Assembly: GCF_008919445.1 (NCBI RefSeq)
Contig: NZ_VSLG01000003.1
Coordinates: 62,001-126,000 of the forward strand
DNA length: 64,000 bases
Direction of reading: 5' to 3'
DNA from: Serinicoccus kebangsaanensis
Lineage (GTDB): Bacteria > Actinomycetota > Actinomycetes > Actinomycetales > Dermatophilaceae
The position numbers and the translations under genes are program-made. A model generated the notes under the pieces. That model ran no database searches. It was not told the origin of the DNA and worked only from the letters and a program-made list of their open reading frames with translations. Positions 53,211-61,151 of the stretch are shown one piece after another; position 1 is the stretch's first letter, and every line of letters starts with the position of its first letter.

Positions 53211-54173
53211 TCAGCCGGTGGCGAGGGCCCTGCGCAGGACGCGCTGCGCCTCGTCGACGACCCGGCGGACCACGTCCCCGGCCGCCGGGACGTCATGGAT
53301 CAGCCCCTGCGACTGGCCGACCGACCAGATGCCGGCATCGAGGTCGCCCTCCTCGAAGACCCTGCGCCCGCGAGACCCGGCCACCAGCTCCCGCACGTCC
53401 TCGAACTCCCCTCCCTCGTCCAGGATGCGGACCACCTCGCGACTGACCTCGTTGGCCGCCACCCGGGCGGTGTTGCGCAGCGGCCGGAAGATCAGCACCG
53501 TGTCCAGCTCCCCCTGCTCGACGATCCCGCGCTTCACCTCGTCGGCGACGGGCGACTCGGTCGTGCACATGAAGCGGGTGCCCATGTTGATCCCGTGCGC
53601 CCCGAGCACGAGCGCGGCCGCGAGCCCGCGACCGTCGGCGAACCCGCCGGAGGCGATGAACGGGATGTCGAGCGCGTCGGCCGCAGCAGGGATGAGGATC
53701 AGGCCGGGGACGTCGTCCTCGCCGGGGTGACCGGCGCACTCGAAGCCGTCGATGCTGACGGCGTCCACGCCGATGCGCTGGGCCTTGACCGCGTGCCGGA
53801 CGCTGGTGCACTTGTGCAGCACCGTCAGGCCGGAGTCCTTGAGCAGGTCCATGAACGGCTCGGGGTTGGCTCCGGCCGTCTCGATCACCTGCACCCCCGA
53901 GTCGGCGATGGCACGGACGTAGTCCTCGTAGGGCGGCGGGTCGATGGTCGGCAGGATGGTGAGGTTGACGCCCAGCGGCTTGTCGGTCAGCGTCCGAGCC
54001 CTCTCCACCTCGGTCACCAGGTCGGCCGGGCTCGGCTGGGTGAGCGCGGTGATGATGCCCAGGCCACCGGCCTCGGAGACGGCTGCGGCGAGCTCGGCCC
54101 GGCCGACCCACATCATGCCGCCCTGGACCACGGGGTGTTCGATGCCGAGCAGGTCGGTGATGGGGGTGCGCAC
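53211..54173 (-). CDS. Nitronate monooxygenase-family flavoprotein
   Basis: A 320-aa FMN-dependent TIM-barrel enzyme. The N-terminal TDLLGIEHPVVQGGMMWVG, the FECAGHPGEDD segment with the candidate catalytic His, and the phosphate-binding IPFIASGGFADGRGLAAALVLGAHGINMGTRF match the NMO/enoyl reductase-like family. It would oxidise nitronates or related compounds; other members reduce enoyl groups, so the reaction is uncertain. GTG start at 54173. It is 28 bases downstream of the aldehyde dehydrogenase gene on the same strand and may be co-transcribed. The 54-bp palindrome follows its stop. Confidence 0.87.
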   Translation of the reverse strand: MRTPITDLLGIEHPVVQGGMMWVGRAELAAAVSEAGGLGIITALTQPSPADLVTEVERARTLTDKPLGVNLTILPTIDPPPYEDYVRAIADSGVQVIETAGANPEPFMDLLKDSGLTVLHKCTSVRHAVKAQRIGVDAVSIDGFECAGHPGEDDVPGLILIPAAADALDIPFIASGGFADGRGLAAALVLGAHGINMGTRFMCTTESPVADEVKRGIVEQGELDTVLIFRPLRNTARVAANEVSREVVRILDEGGEFEDVRELVAGSRGRRVFEEGDLDAGIWSVGQSQGLIHDVPAAGDVVRRVVDEAQRVLRRALATG

Positions 54174-54201
54174 CAGGTGACCCTCTCAGACGCCGCGTCG
54201 G

Positions 54202-55689
54202 TCAGCTCAGCCGCACGTTGATCTGCTGGATCTGGGTGAAGCCCTCCAGCATCCCCTCGAGGGAGAACTCCCGGCCCTGCCCGCTGGCCTTCATCCCGCC
54301 GTAGGACTGGCCGACCTGCTGCCCGCCACCCTGGTTCACCTGCACCCAACCGGACTCGATGCGCTGCGCCGTGCGCAGGGCCATCCCCAGGTCCCGGGCG
54401 AAGACGAAGGCGGCGAGTCCGTAGTGGCTGTCGTTGGCCATCGCGACCACCTCGTCCTCCTCGTGCCAGCGCAGCACGGACAGGACCGGGCCGAAGATCT
54501 CCTCCCGCGCGATCCGCCAGTCGTTGTCGACCTGGGTGAGGATCATCGGCGCGTGGTAGAACCCGGGCTCCCCGACCGTGAGCGTGTCCCGACCGTCGTA
54601 GGCTACCTGGACCCCCTCGGCCGCCAGACCCTCGTCGATGAACCCCTGGACCCGGTCCCACTGCCGCTGGTTGATGATGCAGCCGATGTCCGTCGCCTCC
54701 TCGCGCGGATCACCGACCCGCAGCTCACCCACCCGCCGCACCAGCTTCTCCAGGAAGCTGTCGTGGATCGCGTCGTGCAGGAACAGGCGCGAGCCGGAGG
54801 TGCAGCTCTGCCCCTGCCGGGCGAAGCGGGTCGCCAGCAGCACCTGCTCGACCACGTCGTCGGTGTCGGCGTCGGGAAAGACGATGCACGGGCTCTTGCC
54901 GCCGAGCTCCAGGCTCACGTGGGCGAGCCGCTCCCCTGCCCGCGCCGCGACGCCGGAGCCGGTCGCGGTCGAGCCGGTGAACGACACCTTGTCCACGCCC
55001 GGGTGCTCGACCAGGGCGTGGCCCACCTCGGGCCCGTAGCCGGTGACCACTCCCAGCACACCCGCGGGCAGGTGCCGGGCGCACACCCGCGCCAGCTCCA
55101 GGATCGTGGTGGGCGCGTCCTCCGCGGCCTTCAGCACCACGGCGTTCCCCGCGACCAGGGCGGCCGGGAGCTTGAAGGCGGCGATCATCAGCGGGCTGTT
55201 CCACGGCAGGATCCCCGCCACCACCCCGAGCGGGAGCCGCCGGCTGAGCGACAGCGCGTCGGTGCCCACGGGCAGGGTGACCCCCTTGAGCTCGCCGGCC
55301 AGCCCGGCGAAGTAGCGGAAGGCCGTCACCAGCAGCTGCGCCTCGGGCCTGGCCTGGGTGCGCAGCGCGTTGCCGGTGTCGAGCGCGGTGAGCGCGGCGA
55401 GGTCCTCGACCACCTCCTCCAGGTCGTCGGCGATCCGCAGCAGGGCTCGTTGCCGCTCGGTGAAGGTCAGGGCCGCCCACCCCGGCTGGGCGGCCGCCGC
55501 GGCTCGCACCGCCCGGTCGGCGTCCTCCGCCCGCCCGCGCGGCACGGTGGCGATCACGCGGTGCCGGTCGATCGGCGTGATCACGTCGATCGTCTCACCG
55601 GTGGCTGCGTCCACCCAGCTCCCGTCGATCAGCATCTGGTATGCCCTCGGCGCGGTCGCCTCGAAGCTCGGGAAGGTGCCGGTGCTCAT
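54202..55689 (-). CDS. Aldehyde dehydrogenase family protein
   Basis: A 495-aa NAD(P)-dependent dehydrogenase. LPWNSPLMIAAFK, SFTGSTATGSGVAARA, the catalytic Glu in SLELGGKSPCIVFPDAD (about residue 260) and the catalytic Cys in QGQSCTSGSRLF (about 295) are intact; the C-terminus SYGGMKASGQGREFSLEGM is typical. Start at 55689 with GAGGGAGC upstream. The substrate aldehyde is unknown. It is upstream of the nitronate monooxygenase gene and divergent from aroQ by 80 bases. Confidence 0.88.
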   Translation of the reverse strand: MSTGTFPSFEATAPRAYQMLIDGSWVDAATGETIDVITPIDRHRVIATVPRGRAEDADRAVRAAAAAQPGWAALTFTERQRALLRIADDLEEVVEDLAALTALDTGNALRTQARPEAQLLVTAFRYFAGLAGELKGVTLPVGTDALSLSRRLPLGVVAGILPWNSPLMIAAFKLPAALVAGNAVVLKAAEDAPTTILELARVCARHLPAGVLGVVTGYGPEVGHALVEHPGVDKVSFTGSTATGSGVAARAGERLAHVSLELGGKSPCIVFPDADTDDVVEQVLLATRFARQGQSCTSGSRLFLHDAIHDSFLEKLVRRVGELRVGDPREEATDIGCIINQRQWDRVQGFIDEGLAAEGVQVAYDGRDTLTVGEPGFYHAPMILTQVDNDWRIAREEIFGPVLSVLRWHEEDEVVAMANDSHYGLAAFVFARDLGMALRTAQRIESGWVQVNQGGGQQVGQSYGGMKASGQGREFSLEGMLEGFTQIQQINVRLS

Positions 55690-55769
55690 GGTGCTCCCTC
55701 GTGCGGTGGTGGCCACGAGCCTAGCCAGCACGCCACCGCGCCCGGTGGGCGTGTGAGAACGTAGCCCTC

Positions 55770-56207
55770 ATGGCGCGCCGCATCCTGGTCCTCAACGGAC
55801 CCAACCTCGACCTGCTGGGCACCCGGGAGCCGCACATCTACGGCACCGCCACCCTCGCCGACGTCGAGGCGCTGTGCGCCGAGCGGGCCGCCGCGCACGG
55901 GCTCGAGGTGAGCTGCCGGCAGAGCAACCACGAGGGCGAGCTGGTCGAGGCGCTGCACGAGGCGGGCGCGGACACCGAGTGCGTCGGTGTGGTGCTCAAC
56001 GCGGGTGCCTACACGCATACCTCCGTCGCGCTGCACGACGCGATCACGGCGACCGGCGTCCGCGTCGTCGAGGTGCACATCTCCAACCCGCACGCCCGCG
56101 AGCCGTTCCGGCACACGTCCTACCTGTCCTCCGTCGCGGAGATGGTGGTGGCCGGTGCCGGGGTGCGGGGCTACGGGTATGCCGTCGACCAGCTGGCGAC
56201 CGGCTGA
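55770..56207 (+). CDS. aroQ: Type II 3-dehydroquinate dehydratase
   Basis: A 145-aa dodecameric enzyme of the shikimate pathway, converting 3-dehydroquinate to 3-dehydroshikimate. Sequence landmarks are LNGPNLDLLGTREPHIYG (active-site Arg and Tyr24), QSNHEGELVEALHEA, LNAGAYTHTSVALHDAI, and the catalytic His and Arg in EVHISNPHAREPFRHTS (about residues 103-119). Full length. No strong ribosome site is seen. It stands alone, divergent from the aldehyde dehydrogenase and convergent (7 bases apart) with the FAD oxidoreductase; other aro genes are not nearby. Confidence 0.95.
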   Translation: MARRILVLNGPNLDLLGTREPHIYGTATLADVEALCAERAAAHGLEVSCRQSNHEGELVEALHEAGADTECVGVVLNAGAYTHTSVALHDAITATGVRVVEVHISNPHAREPFRHTSYLSSVAEMVVAGAGVRGYGYAVDQLATG

Positions 56208-56214
56208 GCCGTCG

Positions 56215-57777
56215 TCAGCTGCGCGCACCGTCCAGGACCGCGCGCGCCGCGTGGTAGCCACCCAGGCCGCTGACGCCTCCACCGCGCCGCGAACCGGCCC
56301 CGGCGAGCAGCACGCCGGGGTAGGCCGTGTCCACGCCCCACCGCTGCGCCGCCGTCTGCAGCGGCGCGTCGTCGTCGGCGAAGGGCCAGTCCAGCGGCGT
56401 GTGGAAGATGTTGCCGCCGGGCATCGCCAGGGCGTCCTGCAGGTCCCGGGTCGTCCGTGTCTCGACGCACGGCCGGCCCGAGGGATCGGTGAGCACGACG
56501 TCCTCGATCGGCTCGGCCAGCACCGACGAGAGCGAGTCCAGGACCGCTCGCTGCAGCTCCTCCCGGGCCTCGGGGCCGCGATCGTCGAGCAGCCGGTCGG
56601 GGGTCTGCAGGGTGAAGACCGTCATCGTCTGCGCGTCGGGGTGCTGCTCCCGCAGCTGCGGCGACAGGATGCTGGGGTCGGTGAGCGTGTGGCAGTAGAT
56701 CTCGGCCGGCATCGGGGCGGGGACCCGACCCTGCTCGGCTGACGCGGCGGCCTGCTGCAGCTGGGTGTAGGTCTCGTTGATGTGGAAGGTCCCGCCGAAG
56801 GCCGCCTCGGGGGCCACCCCGGTCTCCCGCAGCCGGGGCAGGCGGGACAGCAGCAGGTTGACCTTGACCTGCGCGCCCTCCACCCGCTCCCCGCGAGCCG
56901 CCCCGGCGACCTCGTCCAGCACCGCCGGCGCTGCCGCCCAGAGGATGTACCGAGCCGTGGCGCGGTGCGGCGTCCCCTCACCGTCCTCCCAGGTGAGCGC
57001 GCCCTCCTCCAGACCGGTGACGGTGGCGTCGGTGACCAGCTCGGCGCCGGCCGTCCTGGCGGCCTGCTCCAGCTGACCGGACACCTGCCCCATGCCACCG
57101 ATCGGCACGTCCCAGTCACCGGTGCCGCCACCGACGACGTGGTAGAGGAAGCAGATGTTGTGCCGCAGGTGCGCGGCGTGCGCGTCGGCGAAGGTGCTGA
57201 TGAGGCCGTCGGTGAGGATGACGCCGCGGACCAGGTCGTCCGCGACACTGGCCTCGATCACCTCACCGAGCGGCCGCTCCAGGAAGTCCCGGACCAGTCC
57301 GGCGTCACCGATGCGACGTGCCATCTCCCGGCGCCGCACCAGGGGCTCGGTCATGGTGGGCCAGACCGCCTGCGCCAGCTCGCCCACGCGCTCGTAGAAC
57401 CGCTCCCACCGCGGTGCGTCAGCAGCCGCCCCCACTGCCGCGAACGAGGAGGCCGTCGCCGCCGGGTCGCCGTTGTCGATGAGCAGGCCGGCGTCACCGC
57501 CCGGGACCGGGGTGTAGGACGAGTAGCGGCGCCGGGCCAGGGACAGGCTCAGGCCCAGGTCGTCCACGACGCGTCGCGGCATCAGGCTGACCAGGTAGGA
57601 GTAGCGCGAGAGCCGCGCACCCATGCCCGGGAAGGCCTCGGCCGAGACGGTGGCGCCGCCCAGCGCCGCCGAGCGCTCCAGCAGCAGGACCGAGTGTCCC
57701 GCCGAGGCCAGGTAGGCAGCCGCGGTGAGGCCGTTGTGCCCGCCACCGACCACCACGACGTCGTGGGTGGAAGTCAT
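56215..57777 (-). CDS. Phytoene dehydrogenase-like FAD oxidoreductase
   Basis: A 520-aa flavoprotein of the amine oxidase/CrtI-like superfamily. N-terminal dinucleotide fold VVVVGGGHNGLTAAAYLASAG, then LLLERSAALGG, and a C-terminal flavin-contacting LLAGAGSRRGGGVSGLGGYHAARAVL. Length and the PIGGMGQVSGQLEQAAR segment match bacterial NAD(P)/FAD-dependent proteins often called phytoene desaturase-like. No carotenoid cluster is adjacent, so a carotenoid role is not supported. TACCAT six bases before the ATG suggests a leaderless mRNA. Substrate unknown. Confidence 0.85.
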   Translation of the reverse strand: MTSTHDVVVVGGGHNGLTAAAYLASAGHSVLLLERSAALGGATVSAEAFPGMGARLSRYSYLVSLMPRRVVDDLGLSLSLARRRYSSYTPVPGGDAGLLIDNGDPAATASSFAAVGAAADAPRWERFYERVGELAQAVWPTMTEPLVRRREMARRIGDAGLVRDFLERPLGEVIEASVADDLVRGVILTDGLISTFADAHAAHLRHNICFLYHVVGGGTGDWDVPIGGMGQVSGQLEQAARTAGAELVTDATVTGLEEGALTWEDGEGTPHRATARYILWAAAPAVLDEVAGAARGERVEGAQVKVNLLLSRLPRLRETGVAPEAAFGGTFHINETYTQLQQAAASAEQGRVPAPMPAEIYCHTLTDPSILSPQLREQHPDAQTMTVFTLQTPDRLLDDRGPEAREELQRAVLDSLSSVLAEPIEDVVLTDPSGRPCVETRTTRDLQDALAMPGGNIFHTPLDWPFADDDAPLQTAAQRWGVDTAYPGVLLAGAGSRRGGGVSGLGGYHAARAVLDGARS

Positions 57778-57783
57778 GGACCG

Positions 57784-57789
57784 ATGGTA
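57784..57789 (-). promoter_or_regulatory. -10 element TACCAT for leaderless FAD oxidoreductase gene
   Basis: Minus-strand TACCAT precedes the ATG at 57777 by six bases; no ribosome binding site. Confidence 0.5.
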
Positions 57790-57800
57790 GGGGCTCGACC

Positions 57801-59816
57801 TCAGTCCCGGGGCCGCCAGTCCTGGCGGCGGCCACCGTCGCCGTCGGCGCCGCGCCGCCCGCGACCACGGTCATACCCACCGCGACCGGGACGCCGTCGC
57901 TGGTCCGGGCGTGGGCCGCCGTGGCCCCGACCACGGCCCGGACCCCCGCGGCGCGGTGCCCGCCGGGGCCGCATCACGTCGTCGAGGCGGCTCTGCGGCA
58001 CCGGCTCGCCCTCCGGCACCGCACCGCCCGCGGTCTCGATCACGGCGTGGTCCTCGGGCGCGACCGGGCGGGGCTCGGTCTCGACCCCGGCGGCGTCGAG
58101 CATCCGGGCGACCTGGCGCTTCTGGTGCGGCAGCGCCAGCGTCACCACCACGCCGTCCTCACCCGCGCGTGCGGTGCGTCCGGAGCGGTGGAGGTAGTCC
58201 TTGTGGTCCGCCGGCGGGTCCACCTGGAGCACCAGCGAGACGTCGTCGACGTGGATGCCACGAGCGGCCACATCGGTGGCGACCAGCACCGGCAGGGTGC
58301 CGGACTTGAAGGCGTCCAGCACACGCGTGCGCTGGGCCTGGTTCAGCCCGCCGTGCAGGGCCGCGGCGAAGACGCCGGACTCGCGCAGCTGCAGCGCGAC
58401 CCGGTCCGCGCCCAGCTTGGTGCGGCAGAAGACGACGGTGCGTCCGGACCGGTTGGCGATGGCGGCGGTGATCGGCTTCTTGTGGTGCGGGTGGACCAGG
58501 AAGATGTGGTGGGCCATCGTCGTCACGCTCGCCCGGGCGTCGTCGGTGGAGTGGGTGACCGGGTCCTTGAGGTAGGTCCGGGCGACGTCGTCCACGCCGT
58601 GGTCGAGCGTCGCGGAGAAGAGCAGCCGCTGCCCCTGCGCCGGGGTGAGGTCGAGGATCTGGCGGATGGCCTCGACGAAGCCCATCTCCGCCATGTGGTC
58701 CGCCTCGTCCAGGACCATGACCTCGACCTCGGAGAGGTCGGCGGCGCTGCGGTCGATCAGGTCGATCAGCCGACCCGGGGTGGCGACCAGGACGTCCACG
58801 CCCTTCTCCAGCGCGCGCAGCTGCGGCGTGTAGGGCATCCCTCCCGCCACGAGCACGAAGCGACGGTCGACCGCCCGGATCAGGGGCGCGAGCGCGTCGG
58901 AGATCTGCATCGCCAGCTCGCGGGTCGGTGTGAGGATCACCGCCCTCGGGCGGTGCGGGACCGCACGCGGCCGGGTCGCCAGCCGGTCCAGCAGCGGCAA
59001 CCCGAAGGCCATCGTCTTGCCGGAGCCGGTCTGCCCGCGGCCGAGCAGGTCACGGCCCGCCATGGCGTCCGGGATGGTCGCGGCCTGGATCGGGAAGGGT
59101 GCCGTGATGCCGGTCCGGGCGAGGGCGCCGACCAGCTCCTCGCGCAGCCCCAGCCCGGCGAAGCCGTTGTCCGCGGTGACGACCGCGGCCGAGTCCTCGG
59201 CGGCCGCCCCGGCGAGGCGCTGCTGATATGCCTGGTCCGCCTCGTCCCGGTCCGCCTCCGCGTCGTCGAAGGCGGCCCGCTCCACGGTGGGGCGGCGTCG
59301 CCGGTCGTCGCGCTCGTCCCACCCCCGGTCCCGACGGCGCTCCTCCCAGGGGCGTCCCTCGTGCCGACCCCGTCCAGGTCGGCCCTCGCGCTCCTCGCGG
59401 TGCGCCCGCCAGGTGTGCTCCTGGTAGCCCCTGCGGTCCTCGCGGCGGCCCCCTCGCTCGTCCCGGTCGTCCCGCCGACGCGGACGCTCGTCGTAGCGGT
59501 CGTCCCGCCGACGCGGACGCTCGTCGTAGCGGTCATCGCGCCGACGCGGACGCTCGTCGCCGTCGCGGCCACGGCTCCGGGACTCGGCACGGTCACCGCG
59601 ACCGCGGGGGTCACGCTCGTCACGGTCACGCCAGCGGTCCTTGCTGCCGCGCGGGGGGCGGTCGGACGAGCCGGCGCCGGACCGGCGGTCGCCGCGGCCA
59701 CCCTTCAGCTGGGCACGGGCCTGCTTCTCGCGCGCCTGCCGGGCGGCCTTCTTCTGGGCAGCGGTATGACGGGGCTTCTTCTTGCCGGACGCGCCGGCGC
59801 GGGCGGGCTTGGCCAT
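57801..59816 (-). CDS. DEAD-box RNA helicase with long charged N-terminal extension
   Basis: A 671-aa RNA helicase. Residues 1 to about 210 are a low-complexity Arg/Asp/Glu/Gly extension that includes three 11-residue RPRRRDDRYDE-type repeats. The core follows: TAPFPIQAATIP, GQTGSGKT (about residue 262), PTRELAMQ, DEAD in VLDEADHMAEMGF, SAT in LLFSATLDHG, TDVAARGIHVDDV and HRSGRTARAG. A short Arg/Gly-rich tail ends the protein. It resembles the helicase at 32374-33903 in its core but carries its basic tract at the other end. Start at 59816 with AGGTGAG upstream; leader of about 150 bases from a TAGAAT promoter. Confidence 0.92.
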   Translation of the reverse strand: MAKPARAGASGKKKPRHTAAQKKAARQAREKQARAQLKGGRGDRRSGAGSSDRPPRGSKDRWRDRDERDPRGRGDRAESRSRGRDGDERPRRRDDRYDERPRRRDDRYDERPRRRDDRDERGGRREDRRGYQEHTWRAHREEREGRPGRGRHEGRPWEERRRDRGWDERDDRRRRPTVERAAFDDAEADRDEADQAYQQRLAGAAAEDSAAVVTADNGFAGLGLREELVGALARTGITAPFPIQAATIPDAMAGRDLLGRGQTGSGKTMAFGLPLLDRLATRPRAVPHRPRAVILTPTRELAMQISDALAPLIRAVDRRFVLVAGGMPYTPQLRALEKGVDVLVATPGRLIDLIDRSAADLSEVEVMVLDEADHMAEMGFVEAIRQILDLTPAQGQRLLFSATLDHGVDDVARTYLKDPVTHSTDDARASVTTMAHHIFLVHPHHKKPITAAIANRSGRTVVFCRTKLGADRVALQLRESGVFAAALHGGLNQAQRTRVLDAFKSGTLPVLVATDVAARGIHVDDVSLVLQVDPPADHKDYLHRSGRTARAGEDGVVVTLALPHQKRQVARMLDAAGVETEPRPVAPEDHAVIETAGGAVPEGEPVPQSRLDDVMRPRRAPRRGGPGRGRGHGGPRPDQRRRPGRGGYDRGRGRRGADGDGGRRQDWRPRD
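59468..59559 (-). repeat. 33-bp tandem repeat encoding RPRRRDDRYDE units
   Basis: Two identical 33-bp units (59468-59500 and 59501-59533) and a diverged third (59534-59559) lie in the N-terminal extension of the DEAD-box helicase. Identity at synonymous positions indicates recent duplication. Confidence 0.88.
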
Positions 59817-59976
59817 GGGTGGCTCACCTTTTCGAGTGGGGTCGAGGTGGGTTCTCGCCTCGACGCCCTCAGGCGTGACCGGACCTACCTCCAGGCGCGT
59901 CGTGGCGCCCGATGTCGTCCTCAGGGCCGGATCGCCCGGAGGGTCCTCGCCGCAGCGGGCGAGCGCATCCATTCTA
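59817..59976 (-). promoter_or_regulatory. Promoter (-10 TAGAAT, 59971-59976) and about 150-base leader of DEAD-box helicase gene
   Basis: Minus-strand TAGAAT gives a start near 59964. The leader of about 148 bases has no open frame of note and contains inverted arms such as CGCCT/AGGCG, then AAAAGGTGAG before the ATG. A GGGACA 16 bases before the -10 is a fair -35. Long structured leaders are typical of cold-responsive helicase genes. Confidence 0.5.
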
Positions 59977-60022
59977 GCCGACCGGGGCGGGGTGTCCCGA
60001 CGCGCGGGACGTGCCCGGGCGC

Positions 60023-60028
60023 TAGGGT
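60023..60028 (+). promoter_or_regulatory. -10 element TAGGGT for leaderless ATP-grasp gene
   Basis: TAGGGT followed by seven bases and the ATG at 60036; no ribosome binding site. Confidence 0.5.
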
Positions 60029-60035
60029 CGGCGCC

Positions 60036-61151
60036 ATGGTGCCGGACCCCGACGCGGACCCCTTCCCCGGCTTCGTGAGCACCGTCCTTCCCGAGCTGGG
60101 CGGGTACCGCGACATCCGGCGTTCGTGGGGCACGCGCGGCACCATCAAGGCCGCGGCTGCCGCGCACGGCCTGGAGGTGGACGAGTACCCGGGCGGCATC
60201 CAGGTGCTCCGCCGGGACGGCCGGACCATCGGCATGATGCACAAGATGGTGAGCTCGCTCGTCCCGCTCCCCGTGGCCCCGCTGTGCCGGGACAAGGAGT
60301 CCACGAGCGCCGTGCTGCGGGGGGCCGGCCTCCCGGTGCCGGCCACCCGGTCCTTCCGGGCGGCGGAGCGGGCGGAGGCGGTCGAGTATGCGCTCGGCCT
60401 GGGCCGGGCCGTGGTCAAGCCGCGCGACGGACGCGCGGGTGCGGGGGTCGCCATCGACCTGACCGAGCGGGTCGAGGTCGAGGCCGCCTGGGACGCCGCG
60501 CAGCAGCTGGACCCCGCGGGCGTCGTCCTCGTCGAGGAGCACGTCGTCGGGATGGACGTGCGCGTCACCACCGTGGGTGCCCGCGCAGCCGGCGTGTGCG
60601 TGCGGCTGCCCCGGTTCGTGGTCGGTGACGGGGTCCGACCGATCCCGGAGCTGGTCCAGGAGCACCGCGCGCGCCGCCACGCGCACGCACACTTCCGCGA
60701 GGGGGAGTTCCCCCCGCTCGGCACGGTCCTCGAGGACCGGGTCCCCGCCCGCGGCGAGGTGGTGCTGCTGGGGCGTCGCGCCATCATGGCCAACGCCGAG
60801 ACGGCCGAGCTGCTCGGCACCGGCCGGGTCCACCAGGAGCACCTGGAGCTGGCGCTGCAGGTCGCCCGCGCCCTCGGCACCGGCATGTGCGGGGTCGACC
60901 TCATCGTCGCCGACCCGTCCCGGCCCGGAGGTGCGGTCATCAACGAGGTCAACACCTCACCGAACCTGCGGCTGCACCACTTCCCTGCCTACGGGGCCTC
61001 GTCCGACGTCGCCGGGGCGATCGTGGCGGAGATGATCTCGCGGGCCGAGCACGGCCTGCCGTCCGCCGGGTGGCTCGCCGACACCTCGCCCGAGGGCGGG
61101 CTCAGGCGTCGATTCGGTCTCGGTCGAGGTCGTGGGCGGAGTCGACGATGA
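60036..61151 (+). CDS. Solitary ATP-grasp ligase-like protein (cyanophycin synthetase/RimK-like)
   Basis: A 371-aa protein dominated by an ATP-grasp fold. After about 95 N-terminal residues (SWGTRGTIKAAAAAHGLEV) comes KESTSAVLRGAGLPVPATR, the Lys-containing AVVKPRDGRAGAGVAI, VLVEEHVVGMDVRVTTVG, and the metal-binding INEVNTSPNLRLHHFP (about residue 300). Such enzymes form amide or peptide bonds through acyl-phosphates. The substrate is unknown; neither a cyanophycin Mur-ligase domain nor a partner gene is present. Leaderless-type start. Its last 50 bases are antisense to the end of the topoisomerase gene, and its last residues (GRGRGRSRR) are read from that overlap. Confidence 0.8.
   Translation: MVPDPDADPFPGFVSTVLPELGGYRDIRRSWGTRGTIKAAAAAHGLEVDEYPGGIQVLRRDGRTIGMMHKMVSSLVPLPVAPLCRDKESTSAVLRGAGLPVPATRSFRAAERAEAVEYALGLGRAVVKPRDGRAGAGVAIDLTERVEVEAAWDAAQQLDPAGVVLVEEHVVGMDVRVTTVGARAAGVCVRLPRFVVGDGVRPIPELVQEHRARRHAHAHFREGEFPPLGTVLEDRVPARGEVVLLGRRAIMANAETAELLGTGRVHQEHLELALQVARALGTGMCGVDLIVADPSRPGGAVINEVNTSPNLRLHHFPAYGASSDVAGAIVAEMISRAEHGLPSAGWLADTSPEGGLRRRFGLGRGRGRSRR

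Noticed and set aside
56215-57777. Carotenoid phytoene desaturase
   Set aside because: No crtB, crtE or other carotenoid genes are nearby and the similarity is only at superfamily level.
59468-59559. Possible CRISPR-like or mobile repeat
   Set aside because: The 33-bp units are in-frame coding repeats of a helicase extension.
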